DNA of 64,000 bases from Bdellovibrio bacteriovorus (lineage in GTDB: Bacteria; Bdellovibrionota; Bdellovibrionia; Bdellovibrionales; Bdellovibrionaceae). Where the stretch lies: NCBI RefSeq assembly GCF_025558485.1, contig NZ_CP102930.1, positions 806,001-870,000 on the forward strand. Reading direction: 5' to 3'. The notes below the pieces were generated by a model that saw only the letters and a list, made by a program, of their open reading frames with translations, did no database searches and was not told the DNA's origin. How positions within the stretch are numbered: position 1 is the stretch's first letter; each line of letters starts with the position of its first letter. Shown piece by piece: positions 7,623 to 16,072 of this stretch. A program made the position numbers and the translations under genes.

Positions 7623-8732
7623 ATGTACTTAGAAAACTTTCACTCCATACAGCCGCCTTATCAAAAAAATCAACACGAATGCCTTGAATGGCTTTCCGAA
7701 GCACACAAGCTGGCGCAGAAGAAACAGGGGTTTTCTCAGGAAGAATACCTGAAGATGCTTCAGCGCGTGGGCTGCCCGGAAACGCAGATCGAAAAAAGGT
7801 ACTTTTTCATACCGGATGTCGAAAAATCCCGATGGGAGGACAAGCCCATCTATCCGGTGAAAGAAAGTTCTCACGGCGTAAGCATGCATCGGCGGCATGA
7901 GTACTATCACAAAATCGTCACAGAACTTTTTGATCGCATTTATTCAGAGCGCGCCTTTCCGGATGATCTGATTCACGTCAGTTGCACAGGCTATATCTCC
8001 CCCAGCGCTGCGCAGATGACAGCGGTAAAGTCTGCAACACCCGTAACAGTGACACATTCTTATCACATGGGTTGTTACGGCGCTTTCCCGGCCTTGCGAA
8101 TGGCCTCAGGTTTTCTGGCGAATGAAAGTATTCTGGGTAAAAAGAAGACGGTCGATCTGGTGCACACCGAACTGTGCAGCCTGCACTTAAATCCCGAAGA
8201 TCCCACGCTGGAACAAATGGTGATTCAAAGTCTTTTCGCTGATGGCTGCATTGCCTATTCCATGTCACACGATCAACCGAAGTCTGGATTTAAGGTTTTA
8301 TCTTTGTACGAAGAGCTTCTGCCCAATACCACCGGCGCGATGGAATGGATGGTTTCTGACTGGGGTATGAAGATGACCCTGTCCAAGGATGTCCCCATGA
8401 TGGTGGGCGATAAGATCCGTGATTTCACTTATCGCTGGTTAAGCGAGCGCGGTTATGATGTTGCCTCCATTATGAAAAACGGCTTGTTCGCCGTGCACCC
8501 CGGGGGACCGAAAATCATCGACCAGACTTTGAAACATCTGGAACTCACCGAACCCCAGGTCAGCCACAGTCGTCAGTTACTGCGCCAGCGCGGGAACATG
8601 TCGTCTGCGACACTGCCTCACCTGTGGGAACAGATTCTGCGTGATGATTCCGTACCATCGGGAACTCCGATTATAAGCTATGCATTCGGTCCGGGCCTCA
8701 CTGTGTGCGGAAGTTTGATGGAGAAACTATGA
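7623..8732 (+). CDS. Type III polyketide synthase (chalcone synthase-like)
   Basis: A 369-residue KAS III-fold homodimer-type synthase. The catalytic triad is intact: Cys151 in HMGCYGAFPALRM, His292 in FAVHPGGPKII and Asn325 in RGNMSSATLPH; the C-terminal AFGPGLTVCGSLM is the family GFGPG loop. Such enzymes condense malonyl-CoA onto an acyl-CoA starter, giving pyrones or alkylresorcinols; the product here is unknown. Its stop overlaps the start of a small membrane protein (ATGA), a coupling that in other bacteria joins type III PKS to a membrane-bound tailoring enzyme. Confidence 0.92.
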   Translation: MYLENFHSIQPPYQKNQHECLEWLSEAHKLAQKKQGFSQEEYLKMLQRVGCPETQIEKRYFFIPDVEKSRWEDKPIYPVKESSHGVSMHRRHEYYHKIVTELFDRIYSERAFPDDLIHVSCTGYISPSAAQMTAVKSATPVTVTHSYHMGCYGAFPALRMASGFLANESILGKKKTVDLVHTELCSLHLNPEDPTLEQMVIQSLFADGCIAYSMSHDQPKSGFKVLSLYEELLPNTTGAMEWMVSDWGMKMTLSKDVPMMVGDKIRDFTYRWLSERGYDVASIMKNGLFAVHPGGPKIIDQTLKHLELTEPQVSHSRQLLRQRGNMSSATLPHLWEQILRDDSVPSGTPIISYAFGPGLTVCGSLMEKL

Positions 8733-9229
8733 GTGCGTTTTTGATTGCCTCTGTCGTTCAAGGTGCTGCCATATTATTTGACGAGTTTGTTTTCCACCGC
8801 CGCCGAGGACTGCCGCGCTGGGAACGTATTGGGCACCCCATCGACACACTGTCGGTGATTGCCTGTTTGCTGTTTTTGACATTTGTGGACCGCACCCCCA
8901 CCACTGAAGTGGTTTATTATGTGATGGCCATAGGGTCCTGCATTCTAGTCACCAAAGACGAATGGATTCACCGCAAGTACTGTTCAGCCGAAGAAATGTG
9001 GTTGCATGCAGTTTTGTTCATCATGCATCCGTTGGTTCTTTTCACCGGCATGGCCGAATGGGAAGACAACCGCCCCCTTTTCCTAGCCGTGGCCGGAGGA
9101 GTTTTCGTATTTTTCGTCTATCAGATCGTTTATTGGAATTTTGTGGAGGCCCAAGCCCGCAAAGCCAAACAGAAAGCCCACTATGCCCGGGTTCGACAGG
9201 AAGAATTGTACGAATACTTCAGTGAGTGA
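8729..9229 (+). CDS. Four-helix membrane protein coupled to the type III PKS
   Basis: A 166-residue polytopic protein with hydrophobic segments at roughly 2-20, 38-55, 65-80, 96-112 and 120-140. Charged motifs LFDEFVFHRRRGLPRWERIGHP and TKDEWIHRKYCSAEEMWLH lie between them and contain several His and Glu residues that could bind metal. The tail is basic and helical. I do not recognise a family. ATG 8729 overlaps the PKS stop, so it is translationally coupled and probably processes or houses the PKS product; that is inference. It does not show the isoprenylcysteine methyltransferase motifs of BpsB-type partners. Confidence 0.75.
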   Translation: MSAFLIASVVQGAAILFDEFVFHRRRGLPRWERIGHPIDTLSVIACLLFLTFVDRTPTTEVVYYVMAIGSCILVTKDEWIHRKYCSAEEMWLHAVLFIMHPLVLFTGMAEWEDNRPLFLAVAGGVFVFFVYQIVYWNFVEAQARKAKQKAHYARVRQEELYEYFSE

Positions 9230-9251
9230 GGTCTTTTTTCATCAGAAGCCC

Positions 9252-9281
9252 TTGCCTTGATGCAATGCGCTATGCTATCTT
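9252..9281 (+). promoter_or_regulatory. Likely promoter of tRNA-Ser
   Basis: TTGCCT (9252-9257), 18-base spacer, TATCTT (9276-9281), ending 25 bases before the mature tRNA 5' end. Confidence 0.4.
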
Positions 9282-9306
9282 GGCTTCTCTTTACGTTCCT
9301 GTTTGC

Positions 9307-9397
9307 GGAGAGGTGGCCGAGTGGTTGAAGGCGCACGCCTGGAACGCGTGTGTAGGTCACAAGCCTACCGAGAGTTCGAATCTCTCTCTCTCCGCCA
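9307..9397 (+). tRNA. tRNA-Ser (GGA)
   Basis: Ninety-one bases including an encoded CCA end (9395-9397). Acceptor arm GGAGAGG pairs with TCTCTCC; anticodon stem CACGC/GCGTG encloses loop CTGGAAC, anticodon GGA at 9341-9343. The long variable arm (GTAGG...CCTAC) marks a class II serine tRNA. T-arm GAGAG-TTCGAAT-CTCTC. The following 270 bases hold no gene I can support and no integrase, so no integrated element is visible at this tRNA. Confidence 0.97.
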
Positions 9398-9669
9398 TTT
9401 TCAATTTTCCTATCCATTCTCGCCGCACCCACTCAGAATCTAATTTGCAAGATCCAAGATCAGGCTTTCAAGAGTATAATTGGAAACACATTCCGTCTGC
9501 CCGCCTTTATCGATACGGCCACGCTCTTGGGATGTCCACTCCACGCTATTTGTATCTCTCCCGTAAACCATCCCTTGCGGAGTGCAACCTTAGCTCTGGC
9601 ATAGGCATGTCTTTCACATTTTGAAATAAACCACCTTGATGGTCCTTTGATTTTTGAAACAGTTCGCGC

Positions 9670-10302
9670 TCACCGCTCTTTGGTCAGACAGAAGCGGCAG
9701 ATGGAACCCCCACGTGCGATGCAGCTTTCAAGCTTCACCGACATGCCAGAGGCCTTTCTTAAAAAATGGATGTCAAAACCACAAAGTTCGGGATGCTTCT
9801 GGGCGATCGCATGGTACACACAGTTGGTGGCTTCCAATACCACGCCTTTTCTGATATCGCTTTGCTTGATGGCAGTTTGATAGCCAAGATCGTTCATCAC
9901 CTCATTGATTTTAACGACCAACTCTTTGGGGGTAAGGTCTTTGAATTTTCCTTCCATGGACAAAGCCACTTTCTCACCAAGACTCTTCATCAGCCTGGCA
10001 ATACCGTCACGCTCCAGATCCTCGGCCAGAAGTTCCAGCAGTACATTGGAAAGCCATGAGTACTGCTTCGGAAAGACATCGTGCCCATCATTGGTTAATT
10101 GGTACCGTCGGCGTGGGCGCCCCACCGCTCCCCGCGTATCAGTGAACGTCAGATAACCGTAGCTTTCCAGTTTCAAGATATGCTCTTTCACCGCCGTTTT
10201 AGTAATCCCGACATGGTCAGCGATTTCATCCAGCGTGGCTCCGTCTTTATAGCCCAACAGATACTTCAGAATAAGCTGCTGATTTGAATGCAAAGTTCTC
10301 AT
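9670..10302 (-). CDS. HTH transcriptional regulator with C-terminal Cys cluster (COG2345/SufR-like)
   Basis: A 210-residue regulator. The N-terminal winged helix (LLGYKDGATLDEIADHVGITKTAVKEHILKLE, then a GRPRRRYQLT wing) resembles DeoR/ArsR-type repressors. The C-terminus has five cysteines spaced C-X12-C-X19-C-X7-C-X2-C (NCVYH ... ELCGF ... ESCIA ... ICRFC). SufR-type repressors use C-terminal cysteines to carry an iron-sulphur cluster, so a redox or iron sensor is plausible; the exact spacing differs and this is inference. Start chosen at ATG 10302 (MRTLHSN), since an upstream extension would run into the divergent promoter. It faces a membrane protein gene that it may regulate. Confidence 0.85.
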   Translation of the reverse strand: MRTLHSNQQLILKYLLGYKDGATLDEIADHVGITKTAVKEHILKLESYGYLTFTDTRGAVGRPRRRYQLTNDGHDVFPKQYSWLSNVLLELLAEDLERDGIARLMKSLGEKVALSMEGKFKDLTPKELVVKINEVMNDLGYQTAIKQSDIRKGVVLEATNCVYHAIAQKHPELCGFDIHFLRKASGMSVKLESCIARGGSICRFCLTKER

Positions 10303-10317
10303 ATCCAGCCTTTGTCT

Positions 10318-10335
10318 ATTTAAACAATTTAAACA
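10318..10335. promoter_or_regulatory. Tandem 9-bp direct repeat, candidate operator
   Basis: ATTTAAACA occurs twice head to tail (10318-10326 and 10327-10335) in the 103-bp divergent region between the Cys-cluster regulator and the membrane protein. A weak promoter for the plus gene (TTTAAA 10328-10333, 16 bases, TATTAT 10350-10355) overlaps the second copy, so a bound regulator would block it. Confidence 0.5.
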
Positions 10336-10405
10336 GTATTTACCATTTATATTATGCCAGCGAAAATAAGAAAAAGAAAGCCCACCCCTATCAAGGAGAT
10401 CAATC

Positions 10406-10930
10406 ATGCAATCATCAACCGCAGGTTCGGTTCATAAAATTCAAAATGAAACAGTCGTATCCAGGAAAACTCTTATTTCAGCCATTATAACAGGACAAAT
10501 CGCGGGACTTATCATGGCTGTCGTCGTCATGCTGGTCTTCGCTATTTTTCTGGGAAAAAGTCCTCTATACCCGGTGCAAGTGATTGGTTCAATGGTCTTT
10601 GGCCAAGCCGCCCTTGAAGGACTGCACATCGGTGCTATTCTTGCTGGTCTTATCCTGCATCAACTGGGACCTTCACTGCTGTGGGGTGTTCTTTTTGGGA
10701 TTGCCGCAACGAAGTTTTCCATCGAAACCACCAAAAAATCCCTTATCGCCGGACTGATACTTGGTGTAATTGCCATGTCAGGACCTTATGTATTGATTCC
10801 ATTCCTGATGACGACACTTCATGGCGTCGATTTCTGGAATCAGCAAGTTCCGATGTTCTGGGACTGGGCTGCTCATATCGTGTTTGGTTTATCGTTTGTC
10901 CTGTTCCCAAAGATCAAAGAAAAGATCTAA
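10406..10930 (+). CDS. Integral membrane protein, divergent from the Cys-cluster regulator
   Basis: A 174-residue protein with about four transmembrane segments (roughly 24-50, 63-83, 88-103 and 110-130) and a hydrophobic C-terminal segment. AAGGAG lies 5-10 bases upstream of the ATG. I recognise no family. The divergent regulator and the tandem repeat in the shared promoter suggest it is that regulator's target. Confidence 0.75.
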   Translation: MQSSTAGSVHKIQNETVVSRKTLISAIITGQIAGLIMAVVVMLVFAIFLGKSPLYPVQVIGSMVFGQAALEGLHIGAILAGLILHQLGPSLLWGVLFGIAATKFSIETTKKSLIAGLILGVIAMSGPYVLIPFLMTTLHGVDFWNQQVPMFWDWAAHIVFGLSFVLFPKIKEKI

Positions 10931-10957
10931 AAAAAAATTTGATGTCTCTACTACGAA

Positions 10958-10992
10958 AAAGTCCCTGCCTTGCACGGGGACTTTCATCTTTT
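10958..10992 (+). terminator. Hairpin terminator between convergent genes
   Basis: AAAGTCCC (10958-10965) pairs with GGGACTTT (10977-10984), loop of 11 bases, followed by CATCTTTT. It lies between the membrane protein and the convergent VOC gene; A-rich flanks would let it work in both directions. Confidence 0.5.
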
Positions 10993-10997
10993 AAATC

Positions 10998-11348
10998 TTA
11001 AAGATGCTCCAGAATATTCACCAGCCTCCCCAGCGGATCGCGCACAAAGAATCTGCGCACTCCCCAGGGTTCTTCCGTCAGGGGATACTCGATCTTAAAA
11101 CGCCCCTTTTTCATACGGCGCAAAGCCTCGTCCACATCATCCACCTCAATGGACAGATCCGGCACCGGTGTTTTCGAGCCGCCTTGCGAGGCAAAACTGA
11201 CCTGCACTGTCATCCTGGATGAATTTCCATAGGTCGCAATCCAACCATGGTCCATCAGGATCTCCAGCCCCAGAGCTTTTTCATAAAAGCGCTTGGCTGC
11301 GGAAATCTTTTTGGTTTCAATATTGGCGACTATTCTTTTAACTTTCAT
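10998..11348 (-). CDS. VOC (glyoxalase/bleomycin resistance) family protein
   Basis: A 116-residue single VOC domain: strand-helix IVANIETKKISAAKRFYEKALGL at the N-terminus and the closing FVRDPLGRLVNILEH at the C-terminus. The second half matches typical metal-binding positions (the Glu in NILEH). ATG 11348 is preferred over a GTG 12 bases earlier because AGGTGG lies eight bases upstream. Substrate unknown. Confidence 0.85.
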   Translation of the reverse strand: MKVKRIVANIETKKISAAKRFYEKALGLEILMDHGWIATYGNSSRMTVQVSFASQGGSKTPVPDLSIEVDDVDEALRRMKKGRFKIEYPLTEEPWGVRRFFVRDPLGRLVNILEHL

Positions 11349-11541
11349 GCTGTGCACCACCTGAAGTTTCCTTCAGTATAGCGGCAGTCTTTCACGACAG
11401 GTCAAATAAAAGACGAATGCAGAACCGTCCACCGCCCAAGTGCCCTTCTCACCAAGACCTTGGTTAGCGCGCGTGGTAAATATTTAGAAATAGCTCCGTT
11501 GTTTAAAGTATTCTACGATGGTTTCTTTCAAGGAGATCTTC

Positions 11542-11892
11542 ATGCAAAAACACCAAGGAAGCTGTCATTGCGGTAAAGTTAAATTTGAAGCCACAGGGGC
11601 TTTTAACGAAGTTATCAGCTGCAACTGTTCCATGTGCCAAAGAAAAGGCACTCTTCTGGCATTTGTTCCTGAAACTCAGTTCACATTGCTATCCGGCGCT
11701 GACTCTTTGACAGACTATCAGTTCGGCAAGAAAAAGATCCACCACACCTTCTGTTCCACCTGTGGCGTCACCTCTTTTGCCACCGGAGAAACACCAGATG
11801 GTACAAAAATGAAGGCCATCAATGTTCGCTGTCTGGAAGGCATTGACCTTAAAGCCCTGACAGTGCAGGAATGCGACGGAAGATCTTTCTAA
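11542..11892 (+). CDS. GFA family protein (glutathione-dependent formaldehyde-activating enzyme-like)
   Basis: A 116-residue zinc protein with the full set of GFA cysteines: GSCHCGKVKF (residues 7-16), CNCSMCQRKG (about 31-40) and FCSTCGV (about 70-76). The fold binds two zinc ions. The name is historical; most members have no proven formaldehyde role. ATG 11542 has AAGGAG at 11530-11535; an upstream in-frame start would place that ribosome binding site inside the coding sequence. Confidence 0.9.
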   Translation: MQKHQGSCHCGKVKFEATGAFNEVISCNCSMCQRKGTLLAFVPETQFTLLSGADSLTDYQFGKKKIHHTFCSTCGVTSFATGETPDGTKMKAINVRCLEGIDLKALTVQECDGRSF

Positions 11893-11919
11893 AAAAGCAA
11901 AAGGGCCGGTTAGGAAACG

Positions 11920-13221
11920 ATGGATTCAACAACCATCTCTGAAAAATCTGATATTTATTCTGCGATGACAATTGGCGAGGATTCCCCATGGAAACTTCGC
12001 TATTGGTCTATCTTTACCGGGCAGGCGCTTTCTCTGATTGGTTCTGCATTAACTCAGTTCGTTTTACTGTGGTGGATCACTGACACGACTAATAGTGTTT
12101 CAGCCCTGGCTCTGGCAGGACTGTTTGCCCTGCTACCACAGGCTTTGCTGGGCCCTGTCGGAGGCACCTTTGCGGATCGCTACAGTCGTCGTTTGCTGAT
12201 GATTGCTGCCGATGTCATCAGTGCTCTTTGTATGCTGGTGCTTATTACTCTGTTTGCGACACATCAGATTGAACTTTGGCACGTCTATACAATGATGTTC
12301 ATCCGCAGCGCGATGCAGGCCTTTCAACAACCTGCCGCAAACGCCAGTACGGCGATGCTGGTCCCTGCAAGCTTTATCTCCCGCGCAGCCGGACTGAATC
12401 AAACCCTGAACGGTATTATGCTGATCGCCGCCGCACCACTGGGGGCCTTGGCCATGAGCTTTATGCCCATCGGCTATGCGCTTTCCATTGATGTCACCAC
12501 CGCCCTGCTGGGAATTCTGCCGCTGTTTTTGTATCATATTCCCCAACCTTCCGTAAAAGTGGAGGAACGCAGCAGTGTCTGGAATGAGTTCCGCGCAGGC
12601 TGCCTGGTCGTATGGAAGAATCCAGGCCTGCGAATCCTTTATGCCCTGTTAGCGGCTGTCACTTTGGTGATTATGCCCTCTATGACACTGGTTCCGCTGC
12701 TGGTAAAAGAACATTTTGGCGGAGGCGCCCCGGAGGTGGCTTTCATTGAAGGTCTTGGCGGTGCCGGAATGATCATCGGTGGAGCCCTGATCACCATTTT
12801 CAATCCCAAACGAAAAGTCCTGTGGATTCTTTGGGGCTTTGCCCTTTCATGTTTTACGCTTTCACTGACAGCACTGGCCGCCAGCAACATGTTCCTGCTT
12901 GCTGCGTTCTGGTGGTCCTTCAGCAGTTTGCTGTATATTTTAGGCAATGGCCCTCTGACTGCTTTAATCCAAACAACAATTCCCAATCAGCTTCAGGGCC
13001 GCGCCTTAGCCTTACTGGGAACCTTTGCGGGATTTGCCGCTCCTGTGGGCTTAGCCATCACCTCCCCACTCGGGGAACTTATCGGCGTTCGCTGGCTCTT
13101 TATCGTTCTTGGAGGCCTGGCCGGATTCATCACTCTACTGGGCTTCCTGTCCCCCAGCCTGCGCAGACTAAGTCAGGAAAGTCCCACGACTGCGGAACAA
13201 CAGGGTCTCAGCACGAATTGA
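11920..13221 (+). CDS. MFS efflux transporter (MFS_3/MefA-like)
   Basis: A 433-residue inner-membrane transporter with 12 predicted segments. WSIFTGQALSLIGSALTQFVLLWWITD, the loop GGTFADRYSRRLLM between helices 2 and 3, and QQPAANASTAMLVP are typical of macrolide-efflux and EntS-like exporters. It follows the GFA gene by 27 bases with AGGA before the ATG. It probably exports a small hydrophobic compound; substrate unknown. Confidence 0.9.
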   Translation: MDSTTISEKSDIYSAMTIGEDSPWKLRYWSIFTGQALSLIGSALTQFVLLWWITDTTNSVSALALAGLFALLPQALLGPVGGTFADRYSRRLLMIAADVISALCMLVLITLFATHQIELWHVYTMMFIRSAMQAFQQPAANASTAMLVPASFISRAAGLNQTLNGIMLIAAAPLGALAMSFMPIGYALSIDVTTALLGILPLFLYHIPQPSVKVEERSSVWNEFRAGCLVVWKNPGLRILYALLAAVTLVIMPSMTLVPLLVKEHFGGGAPEVAFIEGLGGAGMIIGGALITIFNPKRKVLWILWGFALSCFTLSLTALAASNMFLLAAFWWSFSSLLYILGNGPLTALIQTTIPNQLQGRALALLGTFAGFAAPVGLAITSPLGELIGVRWLFIVLGGLAGFITLLGFLSPSLRRLSQESPTTAEQQGLSTN

Positions 13222-13268
13222 TGATTTTATTAGTTCTACTTTAAGCACTGCTCCTCTATGCTGTGACA

Positions 13269-14012
13269 ATGAAATTTCGGGCCTTCATTTTATTACTGCT
13301 TCTCCAGTTCAACTCCCTGCACGCCCATTCCGAAAGGTCTAACACTGAAGTTTATGGCGTGAATTCCGACTACGCCATGCCCTTGGTGGATATTCAAAGA
13401 AGCGAAACTTCGGCTTCTTTGAAAGATGGCATTTTAAAAGACCTCGGCGAAGCCCTTTCCAAAGAACTGGGAATTCCCTTAAACACTCTCTTACTGCCCA
13501 AGCAGCGTATTGCCCCGGCTTTGCTTTCCGGACGAATCAGCTTGATTTGTCACTCCAGTGAAATCTGGCAGTCTAAAATTAAAGCTCAGGTTTTTTGGAG
13601 CCACGATCTTTATACCAGCACAAATTTCGTGACCTATCTAAAAAGCAGGTCTCCGCGAAATAAGAAAGAGCTCCACGGTGAACGCATCGGCACAGTTCTG
13701 AACTTTATCTATGGCGGACTGGAAGAGGAATTTCAAAAAAACCTGATCCAGCGTGAAGACGGCCCCAATATTGGCAGCAATGTTCAAAAATTACTGAAAG
13801 GACGTGTGAACTACGTCCTGATGTCAAATTTGGAATACAATTATTTTAAGAAATCTTTCCCGGCCTTGCAGTTCTCGGATTTTGGCCAGGATTCTGTGAT
13901 CACGAAGTGTGCCCTTTCCAAAAAATCTGGAATTTCTTTATCCCAGCTGAACAGGGCTATCGACACGATTAAAAAGAACGGCACACTGGAAAAAATCTTA
14001 AAGTCTTATTAA
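13269..14012 (+). CDS. Orphan periplasmic solute-binding protein (SBP_bac_3-like)
   Basis: A 247-residue protein with signal peptide (MKFRAFILLLLLQFNSLHA). The rest matches the family 3 amino-acid-type binding fold: LKDGILKDLGEALSKELG, a GRISLICHSSE segment, LHGERIGTVLNFIYGG and the C-terminal LNRAIDTIKKNGTLEKIL. No ABC permease or ATPase is nearby, so it may be a sensor or an accessory protein. ATG 13269 starts the signal peptide directly. Its stop codon overlaps the stop of the convergent HlyIII gene. Confidence 0.8.
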   Translation: MKFRAFILLLLLQFNSLHAHSERSNTEVYGVNSDYAMPLVDIQRSETSASLKDGILKDLGEALSKELGIPLNTLLLPKQRIAPALLSGRISLICHSSEIWQSKIKAQVFWSHDLYTSTNFVTYLKSRSPRNKKELHGERIGTVLNFIYGGLEEEFQKNLIQREDGPNIGSNVQKLLKGRVNYVLMSNLEYNYFKKSFPALQFSDFGQDSVITKCALSKKSGISLSQLNRAIDTIKKNGTLEKILKSY

Positions 14013-14662
14013 AAAACGCCTGTTTTTTGCAACATCACAATCGCAATAAAGTGAAGGGCCGCGGCTACAATTGTCAGAATATGAAAGATCTCATGATAGC
14101 CAAAAATCTTTGGCCATGGATTTGGTTTTTTAACAGCATAAATAACCGCACCCAAAGTATAAACAAGTCCACCGGTCAGGATCAGAAGCAGAACCGGGAA
14201 GCCCACAGCCGCCTTGATTTCAGAAATATATGGAGAAGCCAGCCAGCCCATTGCCACATACAGAACCGCTGACAGCCATTTCGGGGCTTTCACCCAAAAC
14301 AGGGACTGAATTACTCCCAGAAAAGCGGCCACCCAGATCACAATCAGAAAATTTTGACCGTTGTCTTTAAGCGCCAGCAGTCCCACCGGAGTTCCCGTCG
14401 CCGCAATCATAATAAAGATCGCGGCATGGTCCATTCTCTTCATCCACAAACGGGAATTCTCTTTCCAGTTAATACGATGATAAAGGGAGCTGACTCCGAA
14501 CAAGGTCACAAGGCCGATGGAATAGATAATCATGGCAACAAATTCCAAAGACGTCTTGCAGCCAGCAATCAGCATCGTGCAGGCACCCAAGGCAAAATAA
14601 AAAGCCCCTTGATGGAAGTGACCTCGCAAAAATGGTTTCACTAGTGCTGGACTGGTGTTCAA
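14009..14662 (-). CDS. Hemolysin III / PAQR family membrane protein
   Basis: A 217-residue protein with seven hydrophobic segments. The three PAQR metal-site motifs are present: SSLYHR (Ser and His), MDHAAIFIMIAATGTP (Asp-His) and GYHEIFHILTI (HxxxH). The family includes hydrolase-like membrane proteins that act on lipids such as ceramide in eukaryotes; the bacterial role is unclear and hemolysis is not implied. The gene ends tail to tail with the binding-protein gene, sharing stop bases. Confidence 0.9.
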   Translation of the reverse strand: MNTSPALVKPFLRGHFHQGAFYFALGACTMLIAGCKTSLEFVAMIIYSIGLVTLFGVSSLYHRINWKENSRLWMKRMDHAAIFIMIAATGTPVGLLALKDNGQNFLIVIWVAAFLGVIQSLFWVKAPKWLSAVLYVAMGWLASPYISEIKAAVGFPVLLLILTGGLVYTLGAVIYAVKKPNPWPKIFGYHEIFHILTIVAAALHFIAIVMLQKTGVF

Positions 14663-14674
14663 AGGGTCCCCCTT

Positions 14675-15913
14675 TTACTTCTTGCGCTTCTTGGATTTCT
14701 TATATTCGTCTTCGCTGGCTAACATGGCTGCCAGACTGCGATCAATGTCATCTTCCAACGGTGCGGAAATCACAGCCTTGTAGTCATTCTTGCTGACATT
14801 GATCACTTCGACTTTCTTGGTCAGAAGTCCTTCAATTTCCGCCAACAGCTCTTTTTCATCCTGACTACAGAAAGAAACCGCAATCCCTTTGTTGAAGCCA
14901 CGACCTGTACGACCGATGCGGTGAACATAGTTTTCTGGTTTTTCCGGAAGGTCATAATTAATGACATGAGTCACATCCGGAATATCAATTCCGCGGGCAC
15001 TGAGATCCGTCGCGATCATAATTTTACAATCTCCGCTACGGAAGGCTTTCATCACCTCTGCACGATCAGTCTGATCTTTTTCCCCGTGTAACGTCAAAGA
15101 CTTGATGTCCGCACGTTCCAAAGCCTTAGCCACGCGCTCTGCACGCACACGAGTGCGCACGAAAATAATAAACTTCCCGTCCGGATTCTGGTGAACGTAC
15201 TCTGCCAGGAAGAAGCGCTTATCGTCCATTTCCACAAACATTACATAGTGGGACACGTTTTTGGAAACAGGATCTTCCGGGGAAATCTGGATACGAATTG
15301 CACTGCTGCGCACCTGTGAAAACGCCAGCTTTTTGATTTCAGGGTTGATCGTCGCAGAAAAGAATAATGTCTGATGACGGCGGGTTAATTTACGTTTGAT
15401 GGATTCAATGTCCTCAATGAATCCCAGGTCCAGCATGTGGTCAGCCTCGTCCAAAACCAGAGTTTCAATATGGCTGATATCCACAAAGCCCTGACTGATT
15501 AAATCAAACATGCGACCCGGCGTTGTGATCAGAATATCAATGCCATCCTGAAGCTTCTTGATCTGAGCATCCTGCTCCACTCCGCCGAACAGGGCAAAAG
15601 GTTTTGCTTTGGTGTGTTTGGACAGACGATTGAAGACCTCACCAATCTGCTGCGCCAGTTCCCGCGTTGGGACCATCACCAGACAACGGATACCCAATGA
15701 ACGCTTGCTGCTTTTGCTGGCGTGAATACTGTCGATAATAGGAATGGCGAAAGCGGCCGTTTTACCTGTTCCTGTTTGTGCGATGGCCAAAACATCCTCG
15801 CCCTTTAAGATGGACGGAATAGCCTTGAACTGAATGTCGGTGGTACGGAAGAATCCGTTGTCATGCAGATTGCGCAAAAGATCTTCGGACAGGTGGAATT
15901 TTTCAAACTTCAA
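14675..15913 (-). CDS. DEAD-box RNA helicase (RhlE/DbpA-like)
   Basis: A 412-residue ATP-dependent RNA helicase. Motifs in order: Q motif (TTDIQFKAIPSI), Walker A AQTGTGKT, PTRELAQQ, TPGR, LVLDEADHMLD, SAT, then domain 2 with ATDLSARGIDIP and HRIGRTGRG. The Lys-rich tail (KKSKKRKK) is a likely RNA contact. The start is TTG (15911-15913), supported by GAGG six bases upstream. Roles in ribosome assembly or mRNA decay are usual for the family. A second DEAD-box gene lies at 20.6 kb. Confidence 0.95.
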   Translation of the reverse strand: MKFEKFHLSEDLLRNLHDNGFFRTTDIQFKAIPSILKGEDVLAIAQTGTGKTAAFAIPIIDSIHASKSSKRSLGIRCLVMVPTRELAQQIGEVFNRLSKHTKAKPFALFGGVEQDAQIKKLQDGIDILITTPGRMFDLISQGFVDISHIETLVLDEADHMLDLGFIEDIESIKRKLTRRHQTLFFSATINPEIKKLAFSQVRSSAIRIQISPEDPVSKNVSHYVMFVEMDDKRFFLAEYVHQNPDGKFIIFVRTRVRAERVAKALERADIKSLTLHGEKDQTDRAEVMKAFRSGDCKIMIATDLSARGIDIPDVTHVINYDLPEKPENYVHRIGRTGRGFNKGIAVSFCSQDEKELLAEIEGLLTKKVEVINVSKNDYKAVISAPLEDDIDRSLAAMLASEDEYKKSKKRKK

Positions 15914-15989
15914 CGCAAACCTCGCTGTGGATACAGGTCAAATGGATGAATGCATTTACCACAGAAGGCGACAGGGGTGAAACCCTAAA

Positions 15990-16042
15990 GAAAAAAAGGC
16001 AGAAAGCCTGTGATTACTACACGTTATCATCACTTCCTGCCT
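15990..16042 (-). terminator. Intrinsic terminator after the DoxX gene
   Basis: On the minus strand AGGCAGGAAG and CTTTCTGCCT (one G-T wobble) form the outer stem, GTGAT/ATCAC an inner one, followed by seven T. It lies about 30 bases past the DoxX stop. Confidence 0.75.
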
Positions 16043-16072
16043 GCTAAAAACCATTAAAATCGAACCCGCAGC

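Noticed and set aside
9226-9624. An open reading frame running across the tRNA-Ser gene
   Set aside because: It covers the tRNA exactly, has no ribosome binding site and no recognisable sequence; the tRNA fold is clear.
9398-9669. Integrated element or integrase remnant beside the tRNA gene
   Set aside because: No integrase motif, no duplicated tRNA end and no gene could be supported.
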